This document shows, one piece after another, positions 16,235-24,955 of a DNA stretch of 64,000 bases. The position numbers were made by a program, and so were the translations under genes. A model generated the notes under the pieces. The model made no database searches, was not told the origin of the DNA, and was given only the letters and a program-made list of their open reading frames with translations. The DNA comes from Anaerolineaceae bacterium (lineage in GTDB: Bacteria > Chloroflexota > Anaerolineae > Anaerolineales > Anaerolineaceae). Every line of letters starts with the position of its first letter. Positions within the stretch are counted from its first letter, which is position 1. Where the stretch lies: the NCBI GenBank assembly GCA_002702705.1, contig PABH01000020.1, forward strand, positions 182,345 to 246,344, read 5' to 3'.

Positions 16235-17302
16235 TTACTCCACTACATCAATATTCGCAAGTGGAAATAACTGCTCTTTTTGTTCACTATCATCACCAGT
16301 CTTAAAAATTTTTACCAAAGCACACATTGTCTTGATGCCATGAGGTAATACACTAGGTTTATCCATTATTTTTGTTATTTCACCCATCAAACCAATTTGT
16401 GGCCCGTGATTAATCCGGACAATAAGTCCTGGTTTAAATTCTGTAATATCATTCGGTAAATAACCTTCAGCAGGCAGGGGAATGATTATTTCAGGTATTT
16501 TCCCTAGTTGGAGATTGTATTCTGCGTTAACTGATGTATCTCTTTTTGAGTTGGTTGTTAATAATTCAAATGTACGAACATTCATCGGGGTGTCACCAAA
16601 TCCATCGGTAACAATAATTGCCACCTCGGAATTTTCCGCAACAGAAAGTAGATCTGGGTGAATACTGGATAAAACAAGACCTTTAAGGGGCAGTTCACTA
16701 GCATATTTGATAATATTAATATCATCACAATAGCCCCCAACAAGTATAGATCCTCGATAAGTAACATCAATATCAGAAATTTGTAATTTGTGGGATGGAT
16801 TTTCCAAAATTGGAATTAACATTCCAGATTGGATCCTTTGGTTTCCCCAGATTCCTTGAATTAATACCCCATTAGCTTCTAAAATAGCTCCTCGATCTGG
16901 CAGAATTTCCACAACGATGGAATCCATACCAGCTAATAATGGTACTGGGTTAGAAACATTTTGTAAAAGAATCTGGCTGGAATTAATGAGTAAAACTTCA
17001 CTCATATATGGGGCACGAATTGTTTTTGAGAACAATCCACCTGATTCTGCAATGAGATCATCTTGTTGAAGTGTATCAGCAACTTTGCATTTGATAAGTT
17101 GTCTAGCATCTTTATTGTTATTAAGGTTCAATAATTTTCGGACATTGATCAAAGAATATTCTTTTTCTTGGATATATTCTCCAATTGCTTCATTGGCGCT
17201 AACTTTTTGTCCAACCCGGACATTAACCTGACCTTTTGATGGAAAAGTTCTTGTCCTTTTAATTTTGGTTAATGCAAGTATGTGTTTTTTATTCGCGAAC
17301 AT
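16235..17302 (-). CDS. Conserved-looking hypothetical with barrel-sandwich-type repeats
   Basis: This 355-residue protein was not recognised by family and has no signal peptide or membrane helix. The segments INVRVGQKVSANEAIGEY-like (about 26-43) and KVADTLQQDDLIAESGG (about 73-89) look like lipoyl/barrel-sandwich or RNA-polymerase-hammerhead strands. A later region, ILVGGYCDDINIIKYASE (about 195-212), is alpha/beta. The last third, FKPGLIVRINHGPQIGLMGEI, resembles a KOW-like beta barrel. It lies 42 nt downstream of the GlmL/MutL-like gene in the same unit and may act with it. I infer a cytoplasmic accessory protein; no reaction is proposed. Confidence 0.6.
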   Translation of the reverse strand: MFANKKHILALTKIKRTRTFPSKGQVNVRVGQKVSANEAIGEYIQEKEYSLINVRKLLNLNNNKDARQLIKCKVADTLQQDDLIAESGGLFSKTIRAPYMSEVLLINSSQILLQNVSNPVPLLAGMDSIVVEILPDRGAILEANGVLIQGIWGNQRIQSGMLIPILENPSHKLQISDIDVTYRGSILVGGYCDDINIIKYASELPLKGLVLSSIHPDLLSVAENSEVAIIVTDGFGDTPMNVRTFELLTTNSKRDTSVNAEYNLQLGKIPEIIIPLPAEGYLPNDITEFKPGLIVRINHGPQIGLMGEITKIMDKPSVLPHGIKTMCALVKIFKTGDDSEQKEQLFPLANIDVVE

Positions 17303-17344
17303 ACGGCCTTCTCTTGGAATGTTGCAATTTGCATGCCACCTTGG

Positions 17345-19066
17345 TTAGTTTAATGAATTTCGCCATTTTTTGAGTTGATCTCTTCTTCTGGCTTCATCTT
17401 TTGGTAACGAAATCGGACGGCCACGACTGTCCACAATCACGCCGCATAATCCACCTTGAACAATAAACCCTTTTGATAAATTTCTTCCCCAGGGGTCAAC
17501 AATAATTTTTCGCAGAGGTTGAATAAAAATTTTTGCATATTGACCTGAAGAAATAGGAAGTCTAGTCAAAAGCCCTTTTTTTATAACTATATCTGATTTT
17601 GTGCCATCATCATATTCAATTTTGATTTTTGCGATGGAAGTTCCATATCGCGCCTTGGATTCAATTGAAAATACTCGGGCTAATAAGGATATGGCAGTGC
17701 TTTCCATGATTTGGACTGGGAGAATTTTATTTTCAATTGCGATAGCGCCTAAGGCTGGAAGAATACCATGGGAATCCAAAAATATGGATGTGATTCCACG
17801 TGGCTGAATCCCATTTAGAACCAATAATAAACTATCTTCCGTTGTGAGTTGATTTGAGAATGTATGACCTGAAATAATAATTTGGCTAAAAATTGAACTC
17901 AATGATTCATTTTTTGACAAAAAGTCGGTGAATTGTGTTTGTAATGCGAACCTAAGATGTGAAGTTTCAACTATATAATCCGATTCAGTCGTTGGAATCG
18001 AGTTGGGTTGAGTAAATTTATTTAATAATTTAAATTTAATTTCGTCATCGCTTATGTACATTGATGACCATTTTTGAATAGAACTAATAATTTGAGGGGT
18101 AAGTACATTTTTAAGATTAGTATTCAGAAATTCATTGGAAATATTAATCGCCAATCGATCTTCTTCGCAAGCTGCCATAATTGATGATTCTTTATCCACA
18201 TGAATTGTTAATACGGTGTTATTTCCATCATTTAATTTACTTAAAAACCGCGTCATAATACCTAACGCCTGACTGAAAGGAATAGGCATTGATGATGTCA
18301 TACTGCTTATGGTGCTGAATCCACCAATTGAGGTTTTTAATAATTCGGTTGTAATTTGACCGATTTTTTTTAACGCTGGAGAGAGATTTTCTTGTTCCAA
18401 TGAGGGACGTATATTTGGAACAATATACGTTTTTGTAATTTCACTAAAACTTGTTTCAATTTTTTTTGCAAGGTTTGAGTTTCCTGCAAATATTAAGGAT
18501 GGCCGCTGATCTGAGGGGAGCATCCTTAAACTGAACAAGATAATATCTACAAGTTTTGAGAGTGAGCGAGTTGCTCCTTGTTCAGTTCCACCTGCTAATA
18601 ATAATAAGTGAGGTTTTTTATTCGCAAAGACAGCCATGAGTTCTTCAAATTTTCGAGGATCATTAATGCTTATTCGATCTATTTCGTGTAGATGCGTCAT
18701 CGAAAGTAAGTTTTTGGCGCTTTGAAGGGAGACTTCTTCCAAGATTCCCATTGAGATGACATCGATGTGGTTAATAAATCCGTATGTGATTATTAATTGA
18801 TCTACACCGGATCCATCAGGTTGGCTTGGGACGATTAGTTTAGAATTTTGTCCAACTAATTTTCTTCCCGTGATCTTTTCTAAACTGTCGATTGATCGAA
18901 TAATCCCTTCCTGGATATCATTAAACGGGGCAAAAGCAGTTGTTTGAGTTTCATTGGATGCGATTAAATGATATTTTTCATCTACGACATCAAATAAAAA
19001 TAGTTTATTTGTATATTTATCTATTTTTATTGCAAGTACAGTTGCGGTATCAATTAATTCACTCAT
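17345..19066 (-). CDS. GlmL/MutL-like ASKHA-fold ATPase family protein (not the mismatch-repair MutL)
   Basis: The 573 residues resemble the glutamate mutase L group, ASKHA-fold proteins found near B12-dependent mutases. The best match is HLLLLAGGTEQGATRSL with SLIFAGNSNLAKKIE after it, the usual GGTDGG and AGN motifs. The N-terminal phosphate-binding strand, normally DIG-x3-T, reads IKIDKYTNKLFLFDVV here and has lost the Gly, so ATP binding may be weakened. A C-terminal beta-rich part (about 455-573) is extra. No mutase subunit or B12 gene is near, which argues for a different job from mutase maintenance. It is 5 nt downstream of a six- to seven-helix membrane protein gene within the unknown cluster. 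Confidence 0.7.
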   Translation of the reverse strand: MSELIDTATVLAIKIDKYTNKLFLFDVVDEKYHLIASNETQTTAFAPFNDIQEGIIRSIDSLEKITGRKLVGQNSKLIVPSQPDGSGVDQLIITYGFINHIDVISMGILEEVSLQSAKNLLSMTHLHEIDRISINDPRKFEELMAVFANKKPHLLLLAGGTEQGATRSLSKLVDIILFSLRMLPSDQRPSLIFAGNSNLAKKIETSFSEITKTYIVPNIRPSLEQENLSPALKKIGQITTELLKTSIGGFSTISSMTSSMPIPFSQALGIMTRFLSKLNDGNNTVLTIHVDKESSIMAACEEDRLAINISNEFLNTNLKNVLTPQIISSIQKWSSMYISDDEIKFKLLNKFTQPNSIPTTESDYIVETSHLRFALQTQFTDFLSKNESLSSIFSQIIISGHTFSNQLTTEDSLLLVLNGIQPRGITSIFLDSHGILPALGAIAIENKILPVQIMESTAISLLARVFSIESKARYGTSIAKIKIEYDDGTKSDIVIKKGLLTRLPISSGQYAKIFIQPLRKIIVDPWGRNLSKGFIVQGGLCGVIVDSRGRPISLPKDEARRRDQLKKWRNSLN

Positions 19067-19071
19067 GATGA

Positions 19072-19722
19072 TTACCCATTCACTATTGAACTAAAAAATT
19101 GCATGATGAAGGTAAATCGGCTAATGAGTGCCAGGATGGCAGACAAAATAATGCCTGCGAAGATGGACCCCAATGCAATTGCAATAAACCCACCACCAAC
19201 TTGTTTCAGGTAATACATATAATCTTGTTTTTGTTCTATGTTTTGTATTTGTTTTTTTGTTGTAAATTGAAAATACAATAATGTGGTAACAGTTCCAAGT
19301 AAGAGGATAAACCCAGTGAACCAGCCCGATGACGTAAAGTTAAAGGTTGCTGTAGTTTGTGGAATCAGAGTTCCTAAAATTGAGCCAGTTAACATCACCC
19401 CAACGCCAGCGCCGACAATAATCGCCATCGGTAATGTTCCCAAACGGTTTGTTTTTGGAAAGAGTTTAAATATCAACATTCCACTTAACAGTAGGGGTAC
19501 GATTGTGAATGAAATTGTGTTGATATTACCACTCAGAAACGGCATTAATAATTTTGGAATTATGATGGATTGAAGCAGTAGTACCGCGACATACGCTGAA
19601 GAAACCCCTACAAAAATATAGGTTGCAATTCGGAATAAAAAGTTATCTCCAAGCACGTAACTGAATATCATCAGCGTTAAAATGAGACTAATTATTGTCC
19701 AAAGAATGTCAGGTTGATTCAT
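19072..19722 (-). CDS. Hypothetical membrane protein of the unknown cluster (about 6-7 helices)
   Basis: This 216-residue, strongly hydrophobic protein starts MNQPDILWTIISLIL. The helices are separated by short loops, with one longer polar loop KKQIQNIEQKQDYMYYL (about 155-171) likely on the cytoplasmic side. Gly-rich stretches AIIVGAGVGVML and GGGFIAIALGSIFAG suggest packed helices. No transporter signature is visible. It lies 13 nt after the PDWL-repeat gene and 5 nt before the GlmL/MutL-like gene. I infer a membrane partner of those two. Confidence 0.65.
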   Translation of the reverse strand: MNQPDILWTIISLILTLMIFSYVLGDNFLFRIATYIFVGVSSAYVAVLLLQSIIIPKLLMPFLSGNINTISFTIVPLLLSGMLIFKLFPKTNRLGTLPMAIIVGAGVGVMLTGSILGTLIPQTTATFNFTSSGWFTGFILLLGTVTTLLYFQFTTKKQIQNIEQKQDYMYYLKQVGGGFIAIALGSIFAGIILSAILALISRFTFIMQFFSSIVNG

Positions 19723-19735
19723 ACTATTTCCATCA

Positions 19736-22132
19736 TTATTTATTTTTTGAAATCAGAATTGATTCAACGATTTGTTTAACTGCACCAGCTAGGATGATCA
19801 CAAGAAAAATAAATACTACAGTTCTATATAATTGCCATGTTTGATTAAAAAATATTGGCGAGTTTGTTGTAAGTTTTTCGTAATTGGTTGCACCTTGTAA
19901 ACCACCAACTAGACCATCAAAAAGACCTGCTTTTAAATAAGTAGATAATAATGGGGTTGCCTGTGTTGTGGCGCTTATTAATAGTGGTTTATCAAAATTA
20001 ATAAGTTGAAGCTGCTCAATCCACTTTTGGGTTGATTCTGCATTGTCAGAGATTATCCATACTGAATCAAAATCATTTATTGTAGATATTGTTTGCAGTC
20101 CAGGGGTTTCCCAAACCGAACGACCATCTCTTAATAATTGAACCATTAATTTGGGATTACTGATAAAGCCCTGAATACCGGTTTCATTACCAGGAAGGTA
20201 ACCCAAGTTAATCAATCTTTCAAATTGATTATAACTTGGTACATTTTGATTACTAATTTTTGCCATCTCATCCGAAACAATTAATCCCGAGGGGTTTGTT
20301 CCAATGATTACCAGCCACGAATTTTGCAACATAAAAGTCTCAAAAGTTCTTTTCGTGACCAATTCGAGTTCACCTATGGAAGCTGCATCATTGTCCATAA
20401 CCACTAATATATGGGGTGAATCATTTATTGTTGTTGATAGAGTGTTTGCGATGGATGCAAACTGCTCTGCAGGTATGTTCCTTTGTATGGTTACACCATT
20501 ATTGATATTACTACCGCTGATAAATGAAAAAATTAAGGCAACCAATAACAAAGCAGGAATTAATAGACGGGTAATTGTATAATCGAATTTGGTCTTGGGT
20601 AAAGTTTTTGTTTTTTGGGTTTTATCTTTTGAAAAAACTTCCTCTAATAATCGCGTATGAAGTTTATTTTTATCTGATACATTAACTTTTGAGGCATAAG
20701 TAGGTGGTGGTGTGTAATGATTTATTACTGTTTCTGAAGATAAAACTCCTTGCAGACCAGCCAAAGGCCCGCTTTTTTCTATTTTTTTTCGATCTTCAGT
20801 TCGTATTTCATTTGGGACAACAGCACTTACCGGCCGCATTGCCTTTAACCAATTCGGTAAGCTGCCAGGTTGAACTTTTTTATCAGCATTTTCAAACTGA
20901 TTTGATGATGTATCTTCTATTTCTTCATTTTTTACTTTATCGATATCTTCGAGCCAATCTGGCATGTCATTTAGTGTAAATGGTTGAGATTTTGAGTCGG
21001 AAGATCTTTCAAACGTAAACAAAGGTTGATCTTCAATAAATGGTGTGACTTCTTCATTGTCTATTGGGCTTTTTTGATTTTCAAAGAAAGGAGAAATATC
21101 TTCCACTTCTTCTTTAATTTCAGGAATTGTGTTGTTAATTGTTCCAGAAAAAATGCTGGAATCTTCCTGGTTCATTTCGTTATTCTTTGAAGTGTCTTCT
21201 GAAAATGGCGGAATCATGAATTCAGATGGTTCTAAAGGTTCCGAGTTAAAAGAGGGAGAAAATGGTAGGGGTTTTTCTTCTTCTTCTACTTCTTCTTCTT
21301 TCTCTACGACATCTTCTTCTTCAAGTTCGCTGATTTCTCGCAACCAATCCGGGTCTGAACTGCCATATGGCGTATTGTCGAAATCTGTAATTTGAGAGTC
21401 AGATGAAGCATTTCTTAACCACTCTGGAAGTTCTTCCTGATCATCAGCTTCTATTTGGATGTTTCCAAAAGGCGAAACAGGTTCTATCGGAGGGTCTTCT
21501 TTTCCACTTAATTCAGCATTCAAATTTTCATTGGGCTCGTCCCAATTTTGTTGTTTTTCTTCTGAAATATTTTCATTTTGAGATGAAATATTACTTAACC
21601 AATCAGGCAAATTATCTTCTAGAATCAGTTCTTCATTTTCAGAGGTTAAAGAATGATCAGTTTCTTGTCCGGTTAGCCAATCGGGTAAATCTGAATCGTC
21701 TAATATTGAAGATTGTTCCTCAGATTTGAAAGGATCAGTTCGCATTTGACTAAGCCAATCAGGGACATCTTCTTGTTGGGATTCCTCATGTGGTTCATTT
21801 TGGAGATTTTTATCTGGGGTTAATGAATTAATTGTTTCATCTGAGAATTTATGATAATTTGTTTCTGTTTCTTTTTTTTCTCGAATTTTTGATAACCAAT
21901 CCGGTACATCCTCATTAAGCTTGGAATTCGTTTCATCATGATTGGTAAAAAAATCATTTCCCGAATCAATATTTTGGGACTCGTTGTTTTCTGAATTCTC
22001 AGACCTTAAGTTATTAAGCCAATCTGAGTTTTCGTTTTGGGAATCTACAAATAAGAAACCACATTTTTGGCACTTATCAACGTGTTTCGGATTTTCTGTT
22101 GAGCAAATTGGGCAAATTTTATTTTCTATCAT
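19736..22132 (-). CDS. Zinc-ribbon membrane protein with nine WL boxes (mostly PDWL)
   Basis: This 798-residue protein starts with a zinc ribbon, CPIC at 7-10 and CQKC at 21-24. A very acidic, Ser/Asn-rich cytoplasmic region (30-510) carries nine short boxes of the form x-P-D-W-L followed by a short basic or polar helix: near residues 36, 76, 123, 149, 175, 235, 260, 390 and 425. One is ELPEWL, one SLPNWL and the first SDWL. A membrane helix (about 521-541) leads to an alpha/beta outer domain (about 550-765), and a final helix spans 772-793. The repeated boxes look like docking motifs for a partner. It is 6 nt downstream of a six-helix protein gene. Function unknown. Confidence 0.72.
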   Translation of the reverse strand: MIENKICPICSTENPKHVDKCQKCGFLFVDSQNENSDWLNNLRSENSENNESQNIDSGNDFFTNHDETNSKLNEDVPDWLSKIREKKETETNYHKFSDETINSLTPDKNLQNEPHEESQQEDVPDWLSQMRTDPFKSEEQSSILDDSDLPDWLTGQETDHSLTSENEELILEDNLPDWLSNISSQNENISEEKQQNWDEPNENLNAELSGKEDPPIEPVSPFGNIQIEADDQEELPEWLRNASSDSQITDFDNTPYGSSDPDWLREISELEEEDVVEKEEEVEEEEKPLPFSPSFNSEPLEPSEFMIPPFSEDTSKNNEMNQEDSSIFSGTINNTIPEIKEEVEDISPFFENQKSPIDNEEVTPFIEDQPLFTFERSSDSKSQPFTLNDMPDWLEDIDKVKNEEIEDTSSNQFENADKKVQPGSLPNWLKAMRPVSAVVPNEIRTEDRKKIEKSGPLAGLQGVLSSETVINHYTPPPTYASKVNVSDKNKLHTRLLEEVFSKDKTQKTKTLPKTKFDYTITRLLIPALLLVALIFSFISGSNINNGVTIQRNIPAEQFASIANTLSTTINDSPHILVVMDNDAASIGELELVTKRTFETFMLQNSWLVIIGTNPSGLIVSDEMAKISNQNVPSYNQFERLINLGYLPGNETGIQGFISNPKLMVQLLRDGRSVWETPGLQTISTINDFDSVWIISDNAESTQKWIEQLQLINFDKPLLISATTQATPLLSTYLKAGLFDGLVGGLQGATNYEKLTTNSPIFFNQTWQLYRTVVFIFLVIILAGAVKQIVESILISKNK

Positions 22133-22138
22133 AATTTT

Positions 22139-22756
22139 TTATCCGCGATAAGGCCGGTCAGCACCGATTAGAACTCGTACTCCAGTGGCAATCGTTCCTA
22201 GTGAAACCCCAATGAGTATTCCACGGATTCCTGCAATCGGAATTTGGTTTATGAAATCGAGAAAACTACTCATTAATTCATTTGTGGAAAACACTGAGAA
22301 CACACCAGATAAAGTTAATAAAAATACGATGGTGCTTACACTAAAAACTACTCCAAGGGAATTGTTTTTTTGTTTAAATAACTTAAAACACGCAATTGCT
22401 AAACTAAAAGCTAATAATCCTAACAGGCTGCTTTCCACACTGATAATAATGGTATGCGAAAGATTTTTATAAAGAGGATGTGATGTGCCAAATGTCATTC
22501 CAATAATTAATACGAAAAAGAAACCAATCAAAAAAAATAAACTATAGAAGTTTTTTGTCTCAGCTTTGAATAAATAACGACTATGAACCCTAACCAAATT
22601 GATAATTGCTATCAGAGCTGCGACTGCACCGATTGTAATTACCCAATCTAAAATAATTGTTTTTAAGGTAACAAGGGGTTCAACTGGAATTAATAATCCA
22701 AGAATTATGATAATTGCAATTGCTATCGTTACTGCGGTTGAAATTGGAGATTTCAT
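22139..22756 (-). CDS. Hypothetical six-helix membrane protein of the unknown cluster
   Basis: The 205 residues contain about six membrane helices and a short conserved-looking tail GADRPYRG. The fourth loop is basic (FKLFKQKNNS). There is no family signature I recognise. The start ATG overlaps the previous gene's stop (ATGA, 4 nt), which indicates translational coupling with the protein upstream. Together with the 216-residue protein downstream, it gives the cluster at least two polytopic membrane components. Confidence 0.65.
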   Translation of the reverse strand: MKSPISTAVTIAIAIIIILGLLIPVEPLVTLKTIILDWVITIGAVAALIAIINLVRVHSRYLFKAETKNFYSLFFLIGFFFVLIIGMTFGTSHPLYKNLSHTIIISVESSLLGLLAFSLAIACFKLFKQKNNSLGVVFSVSTIVFLLTLSGVFSVFSTNELMSSFLDFINQIPIAGIRGILIGVSLGTIATGVRVLIGADRPYRG

Positions 22757-23502
22757 ATCAATCCTACAATGCTCAGTAATAAACCCAAAAGGATAATTAC
22801 AATAACACCCCAGCGAAGTAAATCTTGTAAGTGCAAGGAGATACGATATACAGGAGATTTAGAAAGATTATTTGGTAACGCAAAATATTCTTCTCCCACG
22901 GTAGCTTCATCTGCACAAGCAAAAGTGACAGCTTGGCCTTGCAGAGAGGTCGTTCCAGCCACTGAAACGGAATTCATTCTTCGGCATGCTTCGGTGATTA
23001 ATCCCATTTCTGGACCATAATTCCCAATCATTAAGTGAACAGATGAATCCTTTTGATGCACAATAGGATATAAACCACCGATATACGAATAGTTCGTTGG
23101 TCCTGTTAAATAACTTTGAGAAGGCTCAAACCGTTCTAAAGCGTTAAGTTCACGGTAAGTGGAGATAAACTGATCTTTTGATAGAATAGCAAGATCTCCA
23201 GCACCACTGGAAGCAATAGGTGGTTTATCACTTAAGGAGCTTTGTTTTAAGATGTTTTCGAGTGTGGTTAAGGCAACAAAAGAAGCCGCTGACCGAATGG
23301 TGTTTACAGGCGAATTCCCTAATGAAATATGGAGGCGTTTTCCTTCTTCAATGGTGAGACCGATGTTTTTACGTAAATTTATAAATGATTTGAGTTTTTT
23401 GATTTCAAACGAAGTTTGAATTGGAATCAGCCTCAGTATGATTAATATTAAAGCAGAGATGATAATAATTGATAGGGCTAAAATGTTCAAAAAACTATTC
23501 AT
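22753..23502 (-). CDS. Hypothetical protein anchored at both ends, unknown cluster
   Basis: The 249 residues have an N-terminal membrane helix (about 4-25) and a C-terminal helix (about 229-248). Between them is a soluble alpha/beta domain with GNSPVNTIRSAASFVALTT, IASSGAGDLAILSKDQF, YIGGLYPIVHQKD and MIGNYGPEMGLITEACRR. The even spacing of Gly and Ser turns suggests a nucleotide- or cofactor-type fold, but no known motif is present. It overlaps the upstream gene by 8 nt and the downstream gene by 4 nt. Not recognised by name. Confidence 0.65.
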   Translation of the reverse strand: MNSFLNILALSIIIISALILIILRLIPIQTSFEIKKLKSFINLRKNIGLTIEEGKRLHISLGNSPVNTIRSAASFVALTTLENILKQSSLSDKPPIASSGAGDLAILSKDQFISTYRELNALERFEPSQSYLTGPTNYSYIGGLYPIVHQKDSSVHLMIGNYGPEMGLITEACRRMNSVSVAGTTSLQGQAVTFACADEATVGEEYFALPNNLSKSPVYRISLHLQDLLRWGVIVIILLGLLLSIVGLI

Positions 23503-23740
23503 AATTTTCCTTAGATAATAAATAATCGTGAAATAGCTTTGCGGTTTTCGGCTCTTCTAAAATTTGAGCTAAGTTACTTAATTTTGATGAATGTGTAAAA
23601 GGTTGAATTAGATAAATTGATTGGGCTAGGATTATTTTTATGGGTGCAAATGATAAAAAAACAAATGAAAAAATATGATCCAATTTGGAATGTTGCAAGA
23701 AGTGAGCCCAGTTTTTATAATCCTCAAAATCAGTATTCAT
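23495..23740 (-). CDS. Small hypothetical protein at the head of the unknown cluster
   Basis: This 81-residue protein has one hydrophobic segment, IFSFVFLSFAPIKIILAQSI (about 23-42). The rest is polar and ends KLFHDYLLSKENYE. ATG 23740 is preferred because a TATACT box ends 6 nt before it, giving a leaderless promoter that may drive the whole downstream cluster. An upstream in-frame start at 23767 would put that promoter inside the gene. It overlaps the next gene by 8 nt. No family recognised. Confidence 0.5.
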   Translation of the reverse strand: MNTDFEDYKNWAHFLQHSKLDHIFSFVFLSFAPIKIILAQSIYLIQPFTHSSKLSNLAQILEEPKTAKLFHDYLLSKENYE

Positions 23741-23763
23741 GGTAAGAGTATAGCATAATTGAT

Positions 23764-24516
23764 TCATGTGAATGAAGAGGTTTCGCCAATTAAATATAAC
23801 GATTTACCTCCTCCGGCTTTAGCATAGTTGATGATCTCCTTAGTTAAGGCTTCCTCATCTTTCCAAAAGGTACTGATTTGTGATTTATGACATTTGATGG
23901 CTTTGATCCAATTCTTGAAATTTGTTTGCGTAATTTTATAATCAACCGGTTCAAGCTCGCCAATATTACTTAAATCGCTACCTTCGATTTCTTTGACATG
24001 ATAAGGATAATCTTTATAAAATAATATTTTCTTGTGTGTGAGGTGATCGACAGCTGCTCGGACTATTCTATGGTCAATGTGGTTTCCAATAGATAGTGGA
24101 GATACTAAGATAACATCCGGTGGAAGGCGATTTAATAATTCACTAATATACTCCACTAAATAGAGCTGGTGAGAAGGTATGGATTGATAAAGATCCTCTT
24201 CTTTTGTGATTAAAGGGTTTGAATTCCCATCTGTGCGGTAAATACAATCAGGAAAATCAAAATGTCTTGGGGTCGCGTTAAGCAGAAAACAAGAAGAAAT
24301 ATCTTCCTTGCGACGGGTTAAAATTGGATTATTGGGTAAAGCCCACCGTTGATGAAGAGATAAAGCGAACGAAAAAAAATGATCATTAGGAGGATCACCC
24401 GCAAAAAACGTCCATATTTCAATTTTATGACCTTTATTCGATAGATGATCTACAATCGCACCGCAAGAAAGAACAATATCATCCAGGTGGGGTGATAGGA
24501 AAATATAGCGAGTCAT
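23764..24516 (-). CDS. PIG-L/LmbE family deacetylase
   Basis: A second zinc-dependent deacetylase of the LmbE family in the window. Its 250 residues start MTRYIFLSPHLDDIVLSCGA; PHLDD replaces the usual AHPDDE, with His and Asp ligands kept. The SIGNHIDHRIV block supplies the other zinc His pair. This HLDD form is common in members linked to glycan or polysaccharide loci. ATG 24516 has GGAGA 7 nt upstream; a TTG 30 nt earlier is less likely. It ends 23 nt before the small hypothetical gene of the cluster and may be read with it. Substrate unknown. Confidence 0.85.
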   Translation of the reverse strand: MTRYIFLSPHLDDIVLSCGAIVDHLSNKGHKIEIWTFFAGDPPNDHFFSFALSLHQRWALPNNPILTRRKEDISSCFLLNATPRHFDFPDCIYRTDGNSNPLITKEEDLYQSIPSHQLYLVEYISELLNRLPPDVILVSPLSIGNHIDHRIVRAAVDHLTHKKILFYKDYPYHVKEIEGSDLSNIGELEPVDYKITQTNFKNWIKAIKCHKSQISTFWKDEEALTKEIINYAKAGGGKSLYLIGETSSFT

Positions 24517-24583
24517 TGGCCATTCTCCATGAAACACATGATACAATTAATTGTAATCGAAATCGTTTTTACTGGAGGCGAAA

Positions 24584-24892
24584 ATGGGTTTACTTGCAGA
24601 TTTGTTTGGTCCAAAACCTTATCCATCTCATGCAAAAGATGAAGTTAATCGATTAATCTCAGAGCTAATTCGGATTGGTGAGACTGATGATTATTTATCA
24701 GAACGCCCAGGGCCACCATTTAATTATCAATGCAGGCATGTTCGAGCCCGTGATATTGGTAAACGATTAGATGAGTTGGGAGGATATCCATTAATGATGT
24801 ATGCTCATGGAAAAGTAAAAAAAGGACTGGGTAAAGTCTTGGTATCACATCTTGAATATGCCTGGACGGATATTGGAAAGTGGATTCCATAA
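24584..24892 (+). CDS. Small conserved-looking hypothetical protein
   Basis: The 102 residues start MGLLADLFGPKPYPSHAKD after a good site (GGAGG, 7 nt). It is predicted soluble, with a helical first half (DEVNRLISELIRIGETDDYL) and an HVRARDIGKRLDELGG helix. No signal peptide or metal motif is visible. Codon use and ribosome site look genuine. It sits divergently from the PIG-L gene and 63 nt before brkB-like. Family not recognised. Confidence 0.65.
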   Translation: MGLLADLFGPKPYPSHAKDEVNRLISELIRIGETDDYLSERPGPPFNYQCRHVRARDIGKRLDELGGYPLMMYAHGKVKKGLGKVLVSHLEYAWTDIGKWIP

Positions 24893-24955
24893 TCCGGCGA
24901 TTAATTTTGTCTAAAAATGTTTGATATTTTTAAATAATTATTTTAACCATTGATT

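Noticed and set aside
17345..19066. DNA mismatch repair MutL
   Set aside because: No GHKL ATPase motifs; the resemblance is to glutamate mutase L, which only shares the name.
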